Below, piece by piece: positions 26,359 to 33,217 of a stretch of 37,096 nt of DNA. A program made the position numbers and the translations under genes. The stretch spans positions 1 through 37,096 of the forward strand of contig JAZUFW010000045.1 of NCBI GenBank assembly GCA_045640905.1, in the 5' to 3' direction. The notes beneath the pieces are model-generated. The model made no database searches. It saw only the letters and a list, made by a program, of their open reading frames with translations, and was not told where the DNA came from. Each line of letters starts with the position of its first letter. The first letter of the stretch is position 1. Origin of the DNA: JAILLW01 sp045640905 (lineage in GTDB: Bacteria > Bacillota > Clostridia > Lachnospirales > Lachnospiraceae).

Positions 26359-26708
26359 AAAAGGATAAGCTGTTTGCTCCTTTTTTGACTTTGTTTGCGT
26401 GCGCGTTATGCCTTTTGTTTATGCTGTATTTCGGCAGAAATTTGAAGGATATACTGATAGCACTTTTGATAGTCCTTTTGATTTTTTATACCATAGGATA
26501 TTTGATTCAAAGCAGAATAAACAAGTTCGTTAAAGAAAACGAAGAACTTGAAGAAAAACGTGCTGCCGAAGAGGGAGCCGTTATTGAAAAAGAAGCTTCG
26601 GAAGATGAAAACATTGAATCCGAAGAAAATAGAGAATCGTCGTTGCCTCCTTTGACGGGAGCGATGCCTAAGCGTCCCGGCGAAGAAGATGACGGATTCG
26701 GAATGTAA
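26355..26708 (+). CDS. Small membrane protein between cheD and fliA, function unknown
   Basis: The protein is 117 aa. Two closely spaced transmembrane helices (about 8-26 and 31-52) lead to a Glu-rich cytoplasmic tail (about 57-117), with a short coiled-coil start (FVKENEELEEKRA) and an end rich in Pro, Glu and Asp. I do not recognise the family. The four-base overlap with cheD implies translational coupling, and fliA follows after 25 bases. B. subtilis has no gene at this place. The overlap and codon use like its neighbours argue that it is a real gene. It could be a membrane anchor or regulator of chemotaxis or sigma factor activity, but that is speculation. Confidence 0.75.
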   Translation: MKKDKLFAPFLTLFACALCLLFMLYFGRNLKDILIALLIVLLIFYTIGYLIQSRINKFVKENEELEEKRAAEEGAVIEKEASEDENIESEENRESSLPPLTGAMPKRPGEEDDGFGM

Positions 26709-26733
26709 TGAATAACAGGTGTCGGAGGATAGC

Positions 26734-27498
26734 ATGAACGAGGCACAAAAGAATAAGCTTTGGTCAGATTACGCTCGCACCAAGTCTTCTGAATTAAGAG
26801 AACAATTGATTTTGGAATATGCTCCGCTGGTAAAACTGGTAGCGGGGCGTCTTAGCATGTATTTGGGATATAACGTAGAATATGAGGATTTGTGCAGCTA
26901 CGGTATTTTCGGCCTGATAGATGCCATAGACAAATTCGACTCGATGAAGGAAGTTAAGTTTGAGACTTATGCCAGCCTTCGTATTCGAGGATCGATTCTT
27001 GATCAGATTCGAAAAATGGACTGGATTCCCAGGACAATTCGCCAAAGACAAAAGAAAATTGATCAGGTAATGCACGATATTGAGGCCGCAAAGGGGCGCC
27101 CTGCTACCGACGAAGAAATCGCACAGGCTTTGGGTATTTCCAATGAAGATTACGTCGAATGGCAGTCTCAAATGAAAATAACCGGCATTGTTTCGTTGAA
27201 TGAATTTATGGAAACGGGTGCCGAAGTTCCTTCCGAACAGACGACTCAATACAAATTTGATGCACCGGAAGAGGTCATCGAAAAAGAAGAGTTGAAACAG
27301 AAGTTGGCAGAGGCGTTGACGCTTCTGACCGAAAAGGAACAAACGGTCATTTCTTTATACTATTATGAAGAACTGACACTAAAGGAAATTGCAAACGTGC
27401 TGAGTGTTTCTGAGTCGCGCGTTTCACAGTTACATACAAAAGCACTGAATAAAATGAAAACAAAAATGGGAGCATACATGGGGGTATTTGGTGCATGA
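26734..27498 (+). CDS. fliA: RNA polymerase sigma factor FliA/SigD (sigma-28)
   Basis: This sigma factor directs RNA polymerase to late motility genes such as flagellin, stator, chemotaxis and autolysin genes. The protein is 254 aa. Region 2 reads YEDLCSYGIFGLIDAIDKFD then FETYASLRIRGSILDQIRKM, region 3 includes RPATDEEIAQALGIS, and region 4 reads EQTVISLYYYEELTLKEIAN then VSESRVSQLHTKAL. The ATG at 26734 is preferred over the GTG at 26719 because GGAGG (26724-26728) is spaced five bases before it. The gene ends with an ATGA overlap into fapA. A FlgM anti-sigma is not in the window. Confidence 0.97.
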   Translation: MNEAQKNKLWSDYARTKSSELREQLILEYAPLVKLVAGRLSMYLGYNVEYEDLCSYGIFGLIDAIDKFDSMKEVKFETYASLRIRGSILDQIRKMDWIPRTIRQRQKKIDQVMHDIEAAKGRPATDEEIAQALGISNEDYVEWQSQMKITGIVSLNEFMETGAEVPSEQTTQYKFDAPEEVIEKEELKQKLAEALTLLTEKEQTVISLYYYEELTLKEIANVLSVSESRVSQLHTKALNKMKTKMGAYMGVFGA

Positions 27499-29099
27499 GA
27501 AACGGATTCTTTCAAGTAGGGTGTACACCTAACGGAACTATATTGAAAATCATTAAGCCGAAGGATGGGGGTTCTCCGGTTGATGCAAAAGAAATATGCG
27601 AGTATTTGTCATCCAAAGGAGTAATGTTCAGTACTCCGCAGATAGGTCAGGAATTGGCCAAGGCTGCTACGGAAGAAAAGGATGAACATCTTTGCCTGCT
27701 TAATAAGGATCAAATTTCCGAAATAGCAGAGTCATATATTTTGAAGGCTTCACCTGACAAGATGGTCTTGACGGCGCGTTTCTATCCGCCTTCAATGAGC
27801 GGAAAGAAAACGTCGGCTTATGAATTCAAGAGAGACCTTGAACAGAAGAAAGTAAAGTACGGAATTAAAGAAGATGCAATAGAGAAATTCTATAAAAATC
27901 CACAGTACTGTACGGATGTTGTAGTTGCTGAAGGATTGCCTGTAAAGCAGGGGCAGCATGCCACTATAGAGTATTATTTCGATACAGATTTAAGTACAAA
28001 ACCTGCTTTGGCTGAGGATGGTTCCGTAGACTTTTTCAATTTGAAAACATTTACGCAGTGCCAAAAAGGTGATATATTGGCAAAGCTTAATCCTCCGATT
28101 CCGGGCGAACCCGGTATGACTATTTTCGGAGAGCCGATCAGACCTTTTGATGTTAAAAAGGCAGTGCTTAAATACGGTAGAAATATTAGTATTTCCGAAG
28201 ATAACCGAGTTCTGACCGCCGACATCAACGGACAGGTTTCGTTGGTTGAAGGCAAGGTTTTCGTAACCGATGTTTTGGAACTTGATAATGTTAATACAGC
28301 AACCGGTAATATTGATTATGCGGGCAGTGTCAGAGTTTTGGGAAATGTTACCGAAAACTTCTCGGTAAAAGCCGGTGGCTCGATAGAGGTTAGAGGCGTT
28401 GTTGAAGGCGCATATTTGGAAGCCGGTGAAAATATTACCATAGCCCGCGGAATGAACGGAATGGGCAAGGGTGTTCTTAAGGCCGGTGGAAATGTTATTT
28501 CCAAGTTCTTGGAAAACGCCGAAGTTACTGCAGGAGGATTTGTATCTACCGATTCCATTCTTCATTGTAATGTAAATGCAGGAACAGAAGTTACCGTATC
28601 GGGAAGAAGAGGATTCATTACGGGCGGAAAAGTTACGGCCGGAAATCTGGTATCGGTAAAGACTCTCGGTTCCGACATGGGTGCGGATACCATAGTTGAA
28701 GTCGGAATTGACCCCAATATAAAAGTTAGGGTAGCAGAACTTCAGAAAATAATTAATGATGCTCAAAAGTCATTGGCTCAGAGTAAACCGGTGCTTGAAT
28801 CGTTTGCCGTAAAGTTAAAGAGCGGAGCTACTCTTTCTATGGATCAGAAGATGTACATGCAGACTCTTTTGACGGAACAGAAGGAAAAGCAGACGGCTAT
28901 GGCCGAAGCAACGCAGGAACTTGAAGGATACGAGGCATTGATGGAACAGTCAAATTCGGCGCGTGTGGAAGTAACCGGAGATGTATATGCGGGAACCAAG
29001 ATTTGTATTTCCGATGTTTCCATGGTAGTTAAGTCTTCGATGACATACTGTCAGTTCGTAAAAGCCGAAGGCGATGTAAAGATGAGAGCTTTGCTGTAA
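27495..29099 (+). CDS. FapA family protein (DUF342)
   Basis: The protein is 534 aa. The N-terminal portion (about 1-190) is mixed alpha/beta. It is followed by a long parallel beta-helix at about 260-400 with Gly-rich turns: GNIDYAGSVRVLGNV, IEVRGVVEGAYLEAG, NITIARGMNGMGKG. A C-terminal coiled coil lies at about 410-480. This layout is that of DUF342/FapA, named flagellar assembly protein A in databases, but a direct role is not well established. Some members bind polysaccharide or regulate cell-wall functions. The four-base overlap with fliA suggests co-translation and a motility link. No signal peptide is visible. Confidence 0.9.
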   Translation: MRNGFFQVGCTPNGTILKIIKPKDGGSPVDAKEICEYLSSKGVMFSTPQIGQELAKAATEEKDEHLCLLNKDQISEIAESYILKASPDKMVLTARFYPPSMSGKKTSAYEFKRDLEQKKVKYGIKEDAIEKFYKNPQYCTDVVVAEGLPVKQGQHATIEYYFDTDLSTKPALAEDGSVDFFNLKTFTQCQKGDILAKLNPPIPGEPGMTIFGEPIRPFDVKKAVLKYGRNISISEDNRVLTADINGQVSLVEGKVFVTDVLELDNVNTATGNIDYAGSVRVLGNVTENFSVKAGGSIEVRGVVEGAYLEAGENITIARGMNGMGKGVLKAGGNVISKFLENAEVTAGGFVSTDSILHCNVNAGTEVTVSGRRGFITGGKVTAGNLVSVKTLGSDMGADTIVEVGIDPNIKVRVAELQKIINDAQKSLAQSKPVLESFAVKLKSGATLSMDQKMYMQTLLTEQKEKQTAMAEATQELEGYEALMEQSNSARVEVTGDVYAGTKICISDVSMVVKSSMTYCQFVKAEGDVKMRALL

Positions 29100-29114
29100 A
29101 ATGGGAGGAACGTT

Positions 29115-29435
29115 ATGACGATTTCCCGTGTTGAATTGCAGGGGCAGATTACGAGGGCCCAGGATTTTTCAAACATTAAGCATAATGAAGATACAAAGGG
29201 CATGGTTGAACAAACCAATGCACAATTGAAGAACGACGCAGCCGTAGAACTGCGTCTTCATCATGTTAATGACATGGAGCAGAGCGAAAACCACCAAAAG
29301 AAGTTTGATGCCAAAGAGGAAGGCTCAAATGAGTATGCGGGTGACGGCGGACGCAATCGTAAGGAAAATAAGAAACAGGAAGACGGAAAAGTAATTTTGA
29401 AGGGTGCCTCACAGGGGTTTGATTTAAAAATATGA
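29115..29435 (+). CDS. Small hydrophilic protein of the motility operon, function unknown
   Basis: The protein is 106 aa, very hydrophilic, with high Lys, Glu, Asn and Gln and no membrane segment or signal. It starts MTISRVELQGQITRAQDFSN and ends with a short hydrophobic motif (VILKGASQGFDLKI). GGGAGG precedes the ATG at 29115, and the end overlaps the next gene by four bases (ATGA at 29432-29435). I do not recognise a family. The N-terminal motif and the position suggest a conserved motility-operon gene, but nothing shows its role. Confidence 0.7.
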   Translation: MTISRVELQGQITRAQDFSNIKHNEDTKGMVEQTNAQLKNDAAVELRLHHVNDMEQSENHQKKFDAKEEGSNEYAGDGGRNRKENKKQEDGKVILKGASQGFDLKI

Positions 29436-30427
29436 TGATAGGTTATGTTCTTTTGGCACTGGGAATAGTGGTTTTTGTATTGAGTTTCATGATTCCCGCC
29501 AAAACCGAAGAAGAAAAAGAAATTGAATTCAGTGAAGAAATGATTCGTGATATGGTGGGCAAAGAAGTGGAGTCTGCCAAAGATCAGATAACGGATATTG
29601 TTGATGAAACGATTACTTATGCCATGGAGAAAACGGAAAGATCCATGGACAGACTGACGAATGAAAAGATGATGGCTGTTAATGAATATTCGGATACAGT
29701 ATTGTCCGAGATTAACAAAAATCATCAAGAGGTTGTCTTTTTATATGACATGCTTAACGACAAGCATGAAAACATTAAAAGCACCGTATCCGAAGTTGAG
29801 TTGGCAACCAGCAAGGCTCAGCAGGCTGTAAAGGATGCGGAAGTTACGGCTATGGAGACCAAAAATCAGGTTCTGGAAGCTAAGAGCCAGGTTGAGGAAG
29901 CTAAGAGTCAGGTTGAAGAAGCAAAGGTTCAGGTTGAAGAAGCCGGAAAGAGAATGTCTGCGCTCGATAAATTAAAGATGATGGCCAAACCCGAAGAGGA
30001 GTTTGCTCCGTTATCTTTCCCTGTATTAAATTCCGAAGAAAATGTTCTCGGACTGAAGGAAGATGAAACGAAGGCGGAAGATGCTGCCAAGGAAGTTAAG
30101 CCTGCCAGAAAGAAGAGAACGACAAAGCCTAAGGTTAAGGAAGAGGCGTTGGTTCTGGGGGATGCTTTTGAAAGCGAAAGCAATAAACTGGACGGAAACC
30201 TTGAACTGGTGACAACCGATAGCGACGAATCGGTTAAGCCCAAGAATATTTCCGGAGGACCCGAAATGAATCTGGGAGAAGGATTGGGACCTGTCGGTGG
30301 TAGAAATAATAACGAACGAATATTGGAACTTCACGGAAAAGGAAAATCCAATATGGCAATAGCCAAGGAACTTGGATTGGGAATCGGTGAAGTAAAATTG
30401 GTAATAGACCTTTTTGAAGGAATGTAA
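29432..30427 (+). CDS. SwrB-like single-pass membrane coiled-coil protein (possible DUF6115)
   Basis: The protein is 331 aa. One N-terminal transmembrane segment (about 3-22) leads to a long coiled coil (about 25-185), with repeated VLEAKSQVEEAKSQVEEAKV, then a Lys-rich and an acidic linker. A C-terminal helix-turn-helix-like unit follows at about 293-331, with ERILELHGKGKSNMAIAKEL then GLGIGEVKLVIDLFEG. The topology and position just downstream of the sigma factor resemble B. subtilis SwrB, which promotes export apparatus maturation. That homology is inferred from layout and not proven. The end lies five bases from the next start. Confidence 0.7.
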   Translation: MMIGYVLLALGIVVFVLSFMIPAKTEEEKEIEFSEEMIRDMVGKEVESAKDQITDIVDETITYAMEKTERSMDRLTNEKMMAVNEYSDTVLSEINKNHQEVVFLYDMLNDKHENIKSTVSEVELATSKAQQAVKDAEVTAMETKNQVLEAKSQVEEAKSQVEEAKVQVEEAGKRMSALDKLKMMAKPEEEFAPLSFPVLNSEENVLGLKEDETKAEDAAKEVKPARKKRTTKPKVKEEALVLGDAFESESNKLDGNLELVTTDSDESVKPKNISGGPEMNLGEGLGPVGGRNNNERILELHGKGKSNMAIAKELGLGIGEVKLVIDLFEGM

Positions 30428-30432
30428 AGCAA

Positions 30433-31083
30433 ATGAATTTAAAATTCTATCTGCGTGGTCTTGGAATCGGCATAGTCGTTACTGCTGTGATTATGCTGAT
30501 TTTGTCTGCTAAGAACACCAAGTCCATGACTGACGATCAAATTAAAGAGCGAGCCGTTCAATTGGGAATGGTAGAAGGGCATGAAGTGTTGACCGACATC
30601 GACTCGGGGAATAAATCTGCGGATGAAGCAGAACAGCCTGCCGGTGGGGATACATCGGCCGATGCTGTTGTTCCTACAGAGAATCCGAATGCATTGCCGG
30701 AAACGGAAGCAACGGAAAGCCCCGAAGAAGTATCGGAGAATCCTGAGAGTGAACCGACGATAGAGCCGACGGAAGAACCTTTGGTTACGCCGACTCCCGA
30801 ACCTGCTCCTACCGAGGAACCGACTCCGGAGCCCACGGAAGCTCCTTTGGTTACTCCAATACCTGATAACGGTTCAAATTCGGTTAACTTTACGGTTAAT
30901 TCCGGAGAAAGCTCGTATACCGTGGCCAAGAATTTGGAGAGTATGGGATTGGTTGAATCGGCATCTGCCTTTGATACATATTTGTGCGAAAAGGGTTATG
31001 ATACCAAAATTCATGCGGGCAGCTTTTCATTTTCCGAAGGCATGACCGAAGAAGAAATAGCATCGAAATTGGTTCTTAAATAG
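30433..31083 (+). CDS. MltG/YceG-like protein lacking the catalytic domain
   Basis: The protein is 216 aa. One N-terminal transmembrane segment (about 7-25) is followed by a Pro/Glu/Thr-rich, probably extracellular linker (about 60-145) with repeated EPTPEPT units. The C-terminal module at about 150-216 contains VNFTVNSGESSYTVAKNLES, then MGLVESASAFDTYL and KIHAGSFSFSEGMTEEEIAS. This matches the N-terminal LysM-like subdomain of the endolytic transglycosylase MltG. The catalytic YceG domain with its Glu is absent, and the frame ends normally in TAG, so enzyme activity is not expected. It may bind peptidoglycan or partner with a lytic enzyme. A start ATG at 30433 follows AAAGC weakly. Confidence 0.75.
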   Translation: MNLKFYLRGLGIGIVVTAVIMLILSAKNTKSMTDDQIKERAVQLGMVEGHEVLTDIDSGNKSADEAEQPAGGDTSADAVVPTENPNALPETEATESPEEVSENPESEPTIEPTEEPLVTPTPEPAPTEEPTPEPTEAPLVTPIPDNGSNSVNFTVNSGESSYTVAKNLESMGLVESASAFDTYLCEKGYDTKIHAGSFSFSEGMTEEEIASKLVLK

Positions 31084-31094
31084 TTTTTTGATTT

Positions 31095-31859
31095 ATGAGT
31101 TTACTTACTGTTTTATTTTTATTTTTCATATATTGCATTATCGGATGGGTTTGGGAGAGTATCTACGAATCCATCAGAAATAAGAAGTTATTGAACAGAG
31201 GCTTTCTAAACGGACCGTATATCCCGATATATGGCTTTGGAGGATTGGGAATACTGTTCTTTTTGCAAGGATTTCAATCGGACGTCTTTTTTTCATTGAC
31301 TACATTGAAAGTTTATTTGGTCAGTGCCGTCGGAGCTTCTGTTTTGGAGTATGTGACGTCGTATGTTCTGGAAAAGATTCTTAAAGCCAGATGGTGGGAC
31401 TACAGCGACTATCCGCTGAATTTGAACGGCAGAATATGCTTGATAGCTTCACTTTTCTGGGGTGTAGCCGCAGTCGGAGCCATTAATTTTATTAATCCCG
31501 CCCTGATAAAATTATTCAGACAGTTAAGCCATGATGCGGTACTGGTATTTGTATCTGTTATGTGTACGTTGTTTGTATTGGACTTGGCGGTAACCATTAA
31601 TTCCATTCTTGATCTGAAGAACAGAATCGGATTATTGATGGCCCTTGAAAAAGACAAAGTGTCTGAAGTTTTTTCCGATCGCTTGGAAGATTTGGCGAAA
31701 TATAAAGAAAAGATCAGAAATATCGGAAACCCGTTTACCAGACGTATTATTGAATCATTCCCCAAACTTAAGTTTTCATCGGAAGCGATACAGAAGGTTT
31801 TTGATAAGGTAAGAAACTTTAGCCGCCCGTCAAGACGTAAAGATAATGAAGAAAAATAA
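31095..31859 (+). CDS. CmpB-type multi-pass membrane protein (putative ABC-transporter permease family)
   Basis: The protein is 254 aa with about five to six hydrophobic helices in the first 165 residues and a charged cytoplasmic tail. The family motifs are IIGWVWESIYESIRNKKLLN, RGFLNGPYIPIYGFGGLGI and YVTSYVLEKILKARWWDYSD, then PLNLNGRICL. These are diagnostic of the PF06541 (ABC_trans_CmpB) family. The name is a database label; no ATP-binding partner is encoded nearby, so transport is doubtful. The gene is 11 bases after the MltG-like gene and ends two bases before a strong bidirectional terminator, so it is the last gene of the operon. Confidence 0.85.
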   Translation: MSLLTVLFLFFIYCIIGWVWESIYESIRNKKLLNRGFLNGPYIPIYGFGGLGILFFLQGFQSDVFFSLTTLKVYLVSAVGASVLEYVTSYVLEKILKARWWDYSDYPLNLNGRICLIASLFWGVAAVGAINFINPALIKLFRQLSHDAVLVFVSVMCTLFVLDLAVTINSILDLKNRIGLLMALEKDKVSEVFSDRLEDLAKYKEKIRNIGNPFTRRIIESFPKLKFSSEAIQKVFDKVRNFSRPSRRKDNEEK

Positions 31860-31860
31860 A

Positions 31861-31890
31861 AGCTGCAGATTGTTCTGCAGCTTTCTTTTT
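31861..31890. terminator. Bidirectional intrinsic terminator ending the fla/che operon and the tRNA
   Basis: A perfect 9-bp stem (AGCTGCAGA at 31861-31869 and TCTGCAGCT at 31874-31882) with a TTGT loop is followed on the plus strand by TTCTTTTT. The other side is A-rich, giving a T run for minus-strand transcripts. It ends the operon after the CmpB-type gene and also terminates the minus-strand tRNA. Confidence 0.92.
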
Positions 31891-31892
31891 AG

Positions 31893-31965
31893 TCGGAGTG
31901 ACAAGACTTGAACTTGCGGCCTCTTCGTCCCTAACGAAGCGCTCTACCACCTGAGCCACACCCCG
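31893..31965 (-). tRNA. tRNA-Pro (anticodon AGG), CCA not encoded
   Basis: The 73-nt minus-strand sequence folds as a complete cloverleaf. The acceptor stem is CGGGGTG/CACTCCG, with one G-U pair and the C1-G72 pair typical of bacterial tRNA-Pro. The D arm is GCTC/GAGC with the GG pair in the loop. The anticodon stem is CTTCG/CGAAG around the loop TTAGGGA, so the anticodon is AGG (reads CCU) with G37 as in other tRNA-Pro. The T arm is GCAAG/CTTGT around TTCAAGT. The discriminator is A; the next bases are CT, so CCA must be added after transcription. A34 would probably be converted to inosine. Confidence 0.93.
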
Positions 31966-31984
31966 ATTTTTTCACGCAAGGATG

Positions 31985-32013
31985 ATTATATATGCTTATC
32001 AGATTAAAATCAA
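31985..32013 (-). promoter_or_regulatory. Sigma-A promoter of the tRNA-Pro gene
   Basis: On the minus strand, TTGATT (32008-32013) and TATAAT (31985-31990) are separated by 17 bp. Transcription would start near 31978, about 12 bases before the tRNA 5' end at 31965. This matches the consensus nearly perfectly and is in the right place. Confidence 0.8.
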
Positions 32014-32052
32014 GTCTTTTTTTTAAGTAATATGTAGGAAATAATCATTAGT

Positions 32053-32316
32053 ATGATTGAAAAGGAAAAATTCAAAGTATTCAATTACATAAAAAAGCAC
32101 GAATATATAGGTTCCATGGACGGAATGAGATACATGTTGCAAAAGAAAGATGACGGCATGGAGGTTGTAATCTGGCCGGAACCGAATTCGTACGGAAAGA
32201 CTGCCGAAGAGTTGAAAATTCGAAAGATGTTTGAACTGAGTGAAGCCGGAGCAGAGGAAGCAGCTGACTATCTGAATTCAATGTTTGTCGAATTAAAAGA
32301 CCTTTGGAAAAAGTAA
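32053..32316 (+). CDS. Small protein upstream of the barnase gene, function unknown
   Basis: The protein is 87 aa, soluble and of mixed charge, with KFKVFNYIKKHEYIGSMDGM, then RYMLQKKDDGMEVVIWPEPN and a C-terminal helix EEAADYLNSMFVELKDLW. I do not recognise the family. The stop is 12 bases before the barnase-type lipoprotein start, so the three genes are probably one transcript. AGGA lies 13 bases before the ATG, a weak site. No clear promoter was seen in the upstream 87 bp, which are shared with the minus-strand tRNA promoter. Confidence 0.65.
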   Translation: MIEKEKFKVFNYIKKHEYIGSMDGMRYMLQKKDDGMEVVIWPEPNSYGKTAEELKIRKMFELSEAGAEEAADYLNSMFVELKDLWKK

Positions 32317-32328
32317 ATGGGAGTTGTT

Positions 32329-32979
32329 ATGAAAAAGAGATTATTATCAATAGTTATGATATTGATGATGTTTGCATCCGTATTTACGGGATGCGCATCA
32401 TTGGTAAATGAGATAAGCAATGTTGCCTCAGACGTGTTGGCGGATACCGACGATTTTGACACAAATGTTAAGGTTAATATCGGCAATATTGAGGTGAGCG
32501 TTCCGGCTGATATCGATGATGTTGAGACTGACGTCACGGTAGATACGGGCGATATCGAGACTGATGTTACGGTTGATGTCGGTGATATCGAAAACGATAT
32601 TCCGGATGATGTGGCATCGGGAATTGAGGTTACCGAGGACGGAGAGTATACGGATGTTTCTTCGGTAGCTTTGTATATTCATTCATTTGATAAGCTGCCG
32701 TCGAATTATATAACGAAAAATGAAGCAAAGGAATTGGGCTGGGTCAGCAAAGAAGGTAATATGTGGGAAGTAGCACCCGGAAAATCCATCGGCGGAGACA
32801 GATTCGGAAATAATGAAGGATTGCTGCCCAAAAAGAAGGGCCGCGAATATCATGAATGTGATATTGATTTTGACGGAACATACAGAAACGAGAAACGAAT
32901 CGTTTTTTCAAATGACGGATTGATTTATTATACCGACGATCACTACCAAAGCTTTAAGCTTCTATACGGGGAGGAATAG
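32329..32979 (+). CDS. Lipid-anchored barnase-type ribonuclease
   Basis: This is a predicted secreted guanyl-preferring ribonuclease fused to a lipoprotein anchor, 216 aa. The signal peptide (1-21) ends in the lipobox FTG-C22. An acidic repeat region (about 39-104) follows, then the barnase domain (about 113-216). The domain contains KLPSNYITKNEAKELGW and NMWEVAPGKSIGGDRFGN, strikingly close to Bacillus amyloliquefaciens barnase. Residues matching barnase K27, E73, R83, R87 and H102 are K130, E176, R186, R190 and H205, with identical spacing. The ATG at 32329 follows GGGAG; an ATG at 32317 in frame would add four residues. Barstar is next, one base after the stop. The usual enzyme is freely secreted; anchoring to the membrane is unusual. 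Confidence 0.93.
   Translation: MKKRLLSIVMILMMFASVFTGCASLVNEISNVASDVLADTDDFDTNVKVNIGNIEVSVPADIDDVETDVTVDTGDIETDVTVDVGDIENDIPDDVASGIEVTEDGEYTDVSSVALYIHSFDKLPSNYITKNEAKELGWVSKEGNMWEVAPGKSIGGDRFGNNEGLLPKKKGREYHECDIDFDGTYRNEKRIVFSNDGLIYYTDDHYQSFKLLYGEE
32518..32610 (+). repeat. 33-bp tandem repeats encoding an acidic 11-residue unit in the barnase prodomain
   Basis: Units at 32518-32550 and 32551-32583, with a partial third at 32584-32610, encode D-V/I-E-T-D-V-T-V-D-T/V-G. A degenerate earlier copy lies around 32485-32517. The encoded segment is strongly acidic with an alternating hydrophobic pattern. It sits between the lipid anchor and the basic RNase domain. Confidence 0.8.
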
Positions 32980-32980
32980 G

Positions 32981-33217
32981 ATGGAAAGAATTGTACTGGA
33001 TGCCTTGCAAATGGGTGAAAGAAAACAGGCCCACGAATACTTGAAGGAAGTGTTGTCACTGCCTGATTATTACGGATTTAATCTGGATGCGTTGCAGGAT
33101 TGCCTGACAGAATTGAACGGAGTGGAGATACGTTTCATAAACGAAAAAAAGGCAGGCCCCTATTTCAGAAAAATTAAAAAAGTAGTAACCGAAAATGCTT
33201 CCGGTTACACTTTTTAA
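32981..33217 (+). CDS. Barstar-type ribonuclease inhibitor (immunity protein)
   Basis: Barstar binds barnase in the cytoplasm and covers its active site. The protein is 78 aa, about ten residues shorter than B. amyloliquefaciens barstar. The core SLPDYYGFNLDALQDCLTEL matches barstar; D36 and D40 correspond to the barnase-binding D35 and D39, and Y30/Y31 to Y29/Y30. W38 of barstar is Q39 here. GGGGAGG (32968-32974) inside the RNase 3' end gives a strong ribosome-binding site. The last 25 bases form the left half of a bidirectional terminator, and the stop overlaps the convergent glycosidase stop. It should protect the producer from any enzyme that remains inside. Confidence 0.92.
   Translation: MERIVLDALQMGERKQAHEYLKEVLSLPDYYGFNLDALQDCLTELNGVEIRFINEKKAGPYFRKIKKVVTENASGYTF
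33185..33215. terminator. Bidirectional terminator embedded in the barstar coding end
   Basis: GTAACCG (33185-33191) and CGGTTAC (33202-33208) form a 7-bp stem with a 10-nt loop. A T run (33211-33215) follows on the plus strand, reaching the stop codon. On the minus strand the stem is followed by TACTTTTTT. It would end both the barstar and the convergent glycosidase transcripts. Confidence 0.65.

Noticed and set aside
30433..31083. Active endolytic transglycosylase MltG
   Set aside because: Only the LysM-like subdomain is present; the catalytic domain is missing.
31095..31859. Functional ABC transporter
   Set aside because: Only a CmpB-type membrane protein is present, with no ATPase or binding protein; the family name is a database label.
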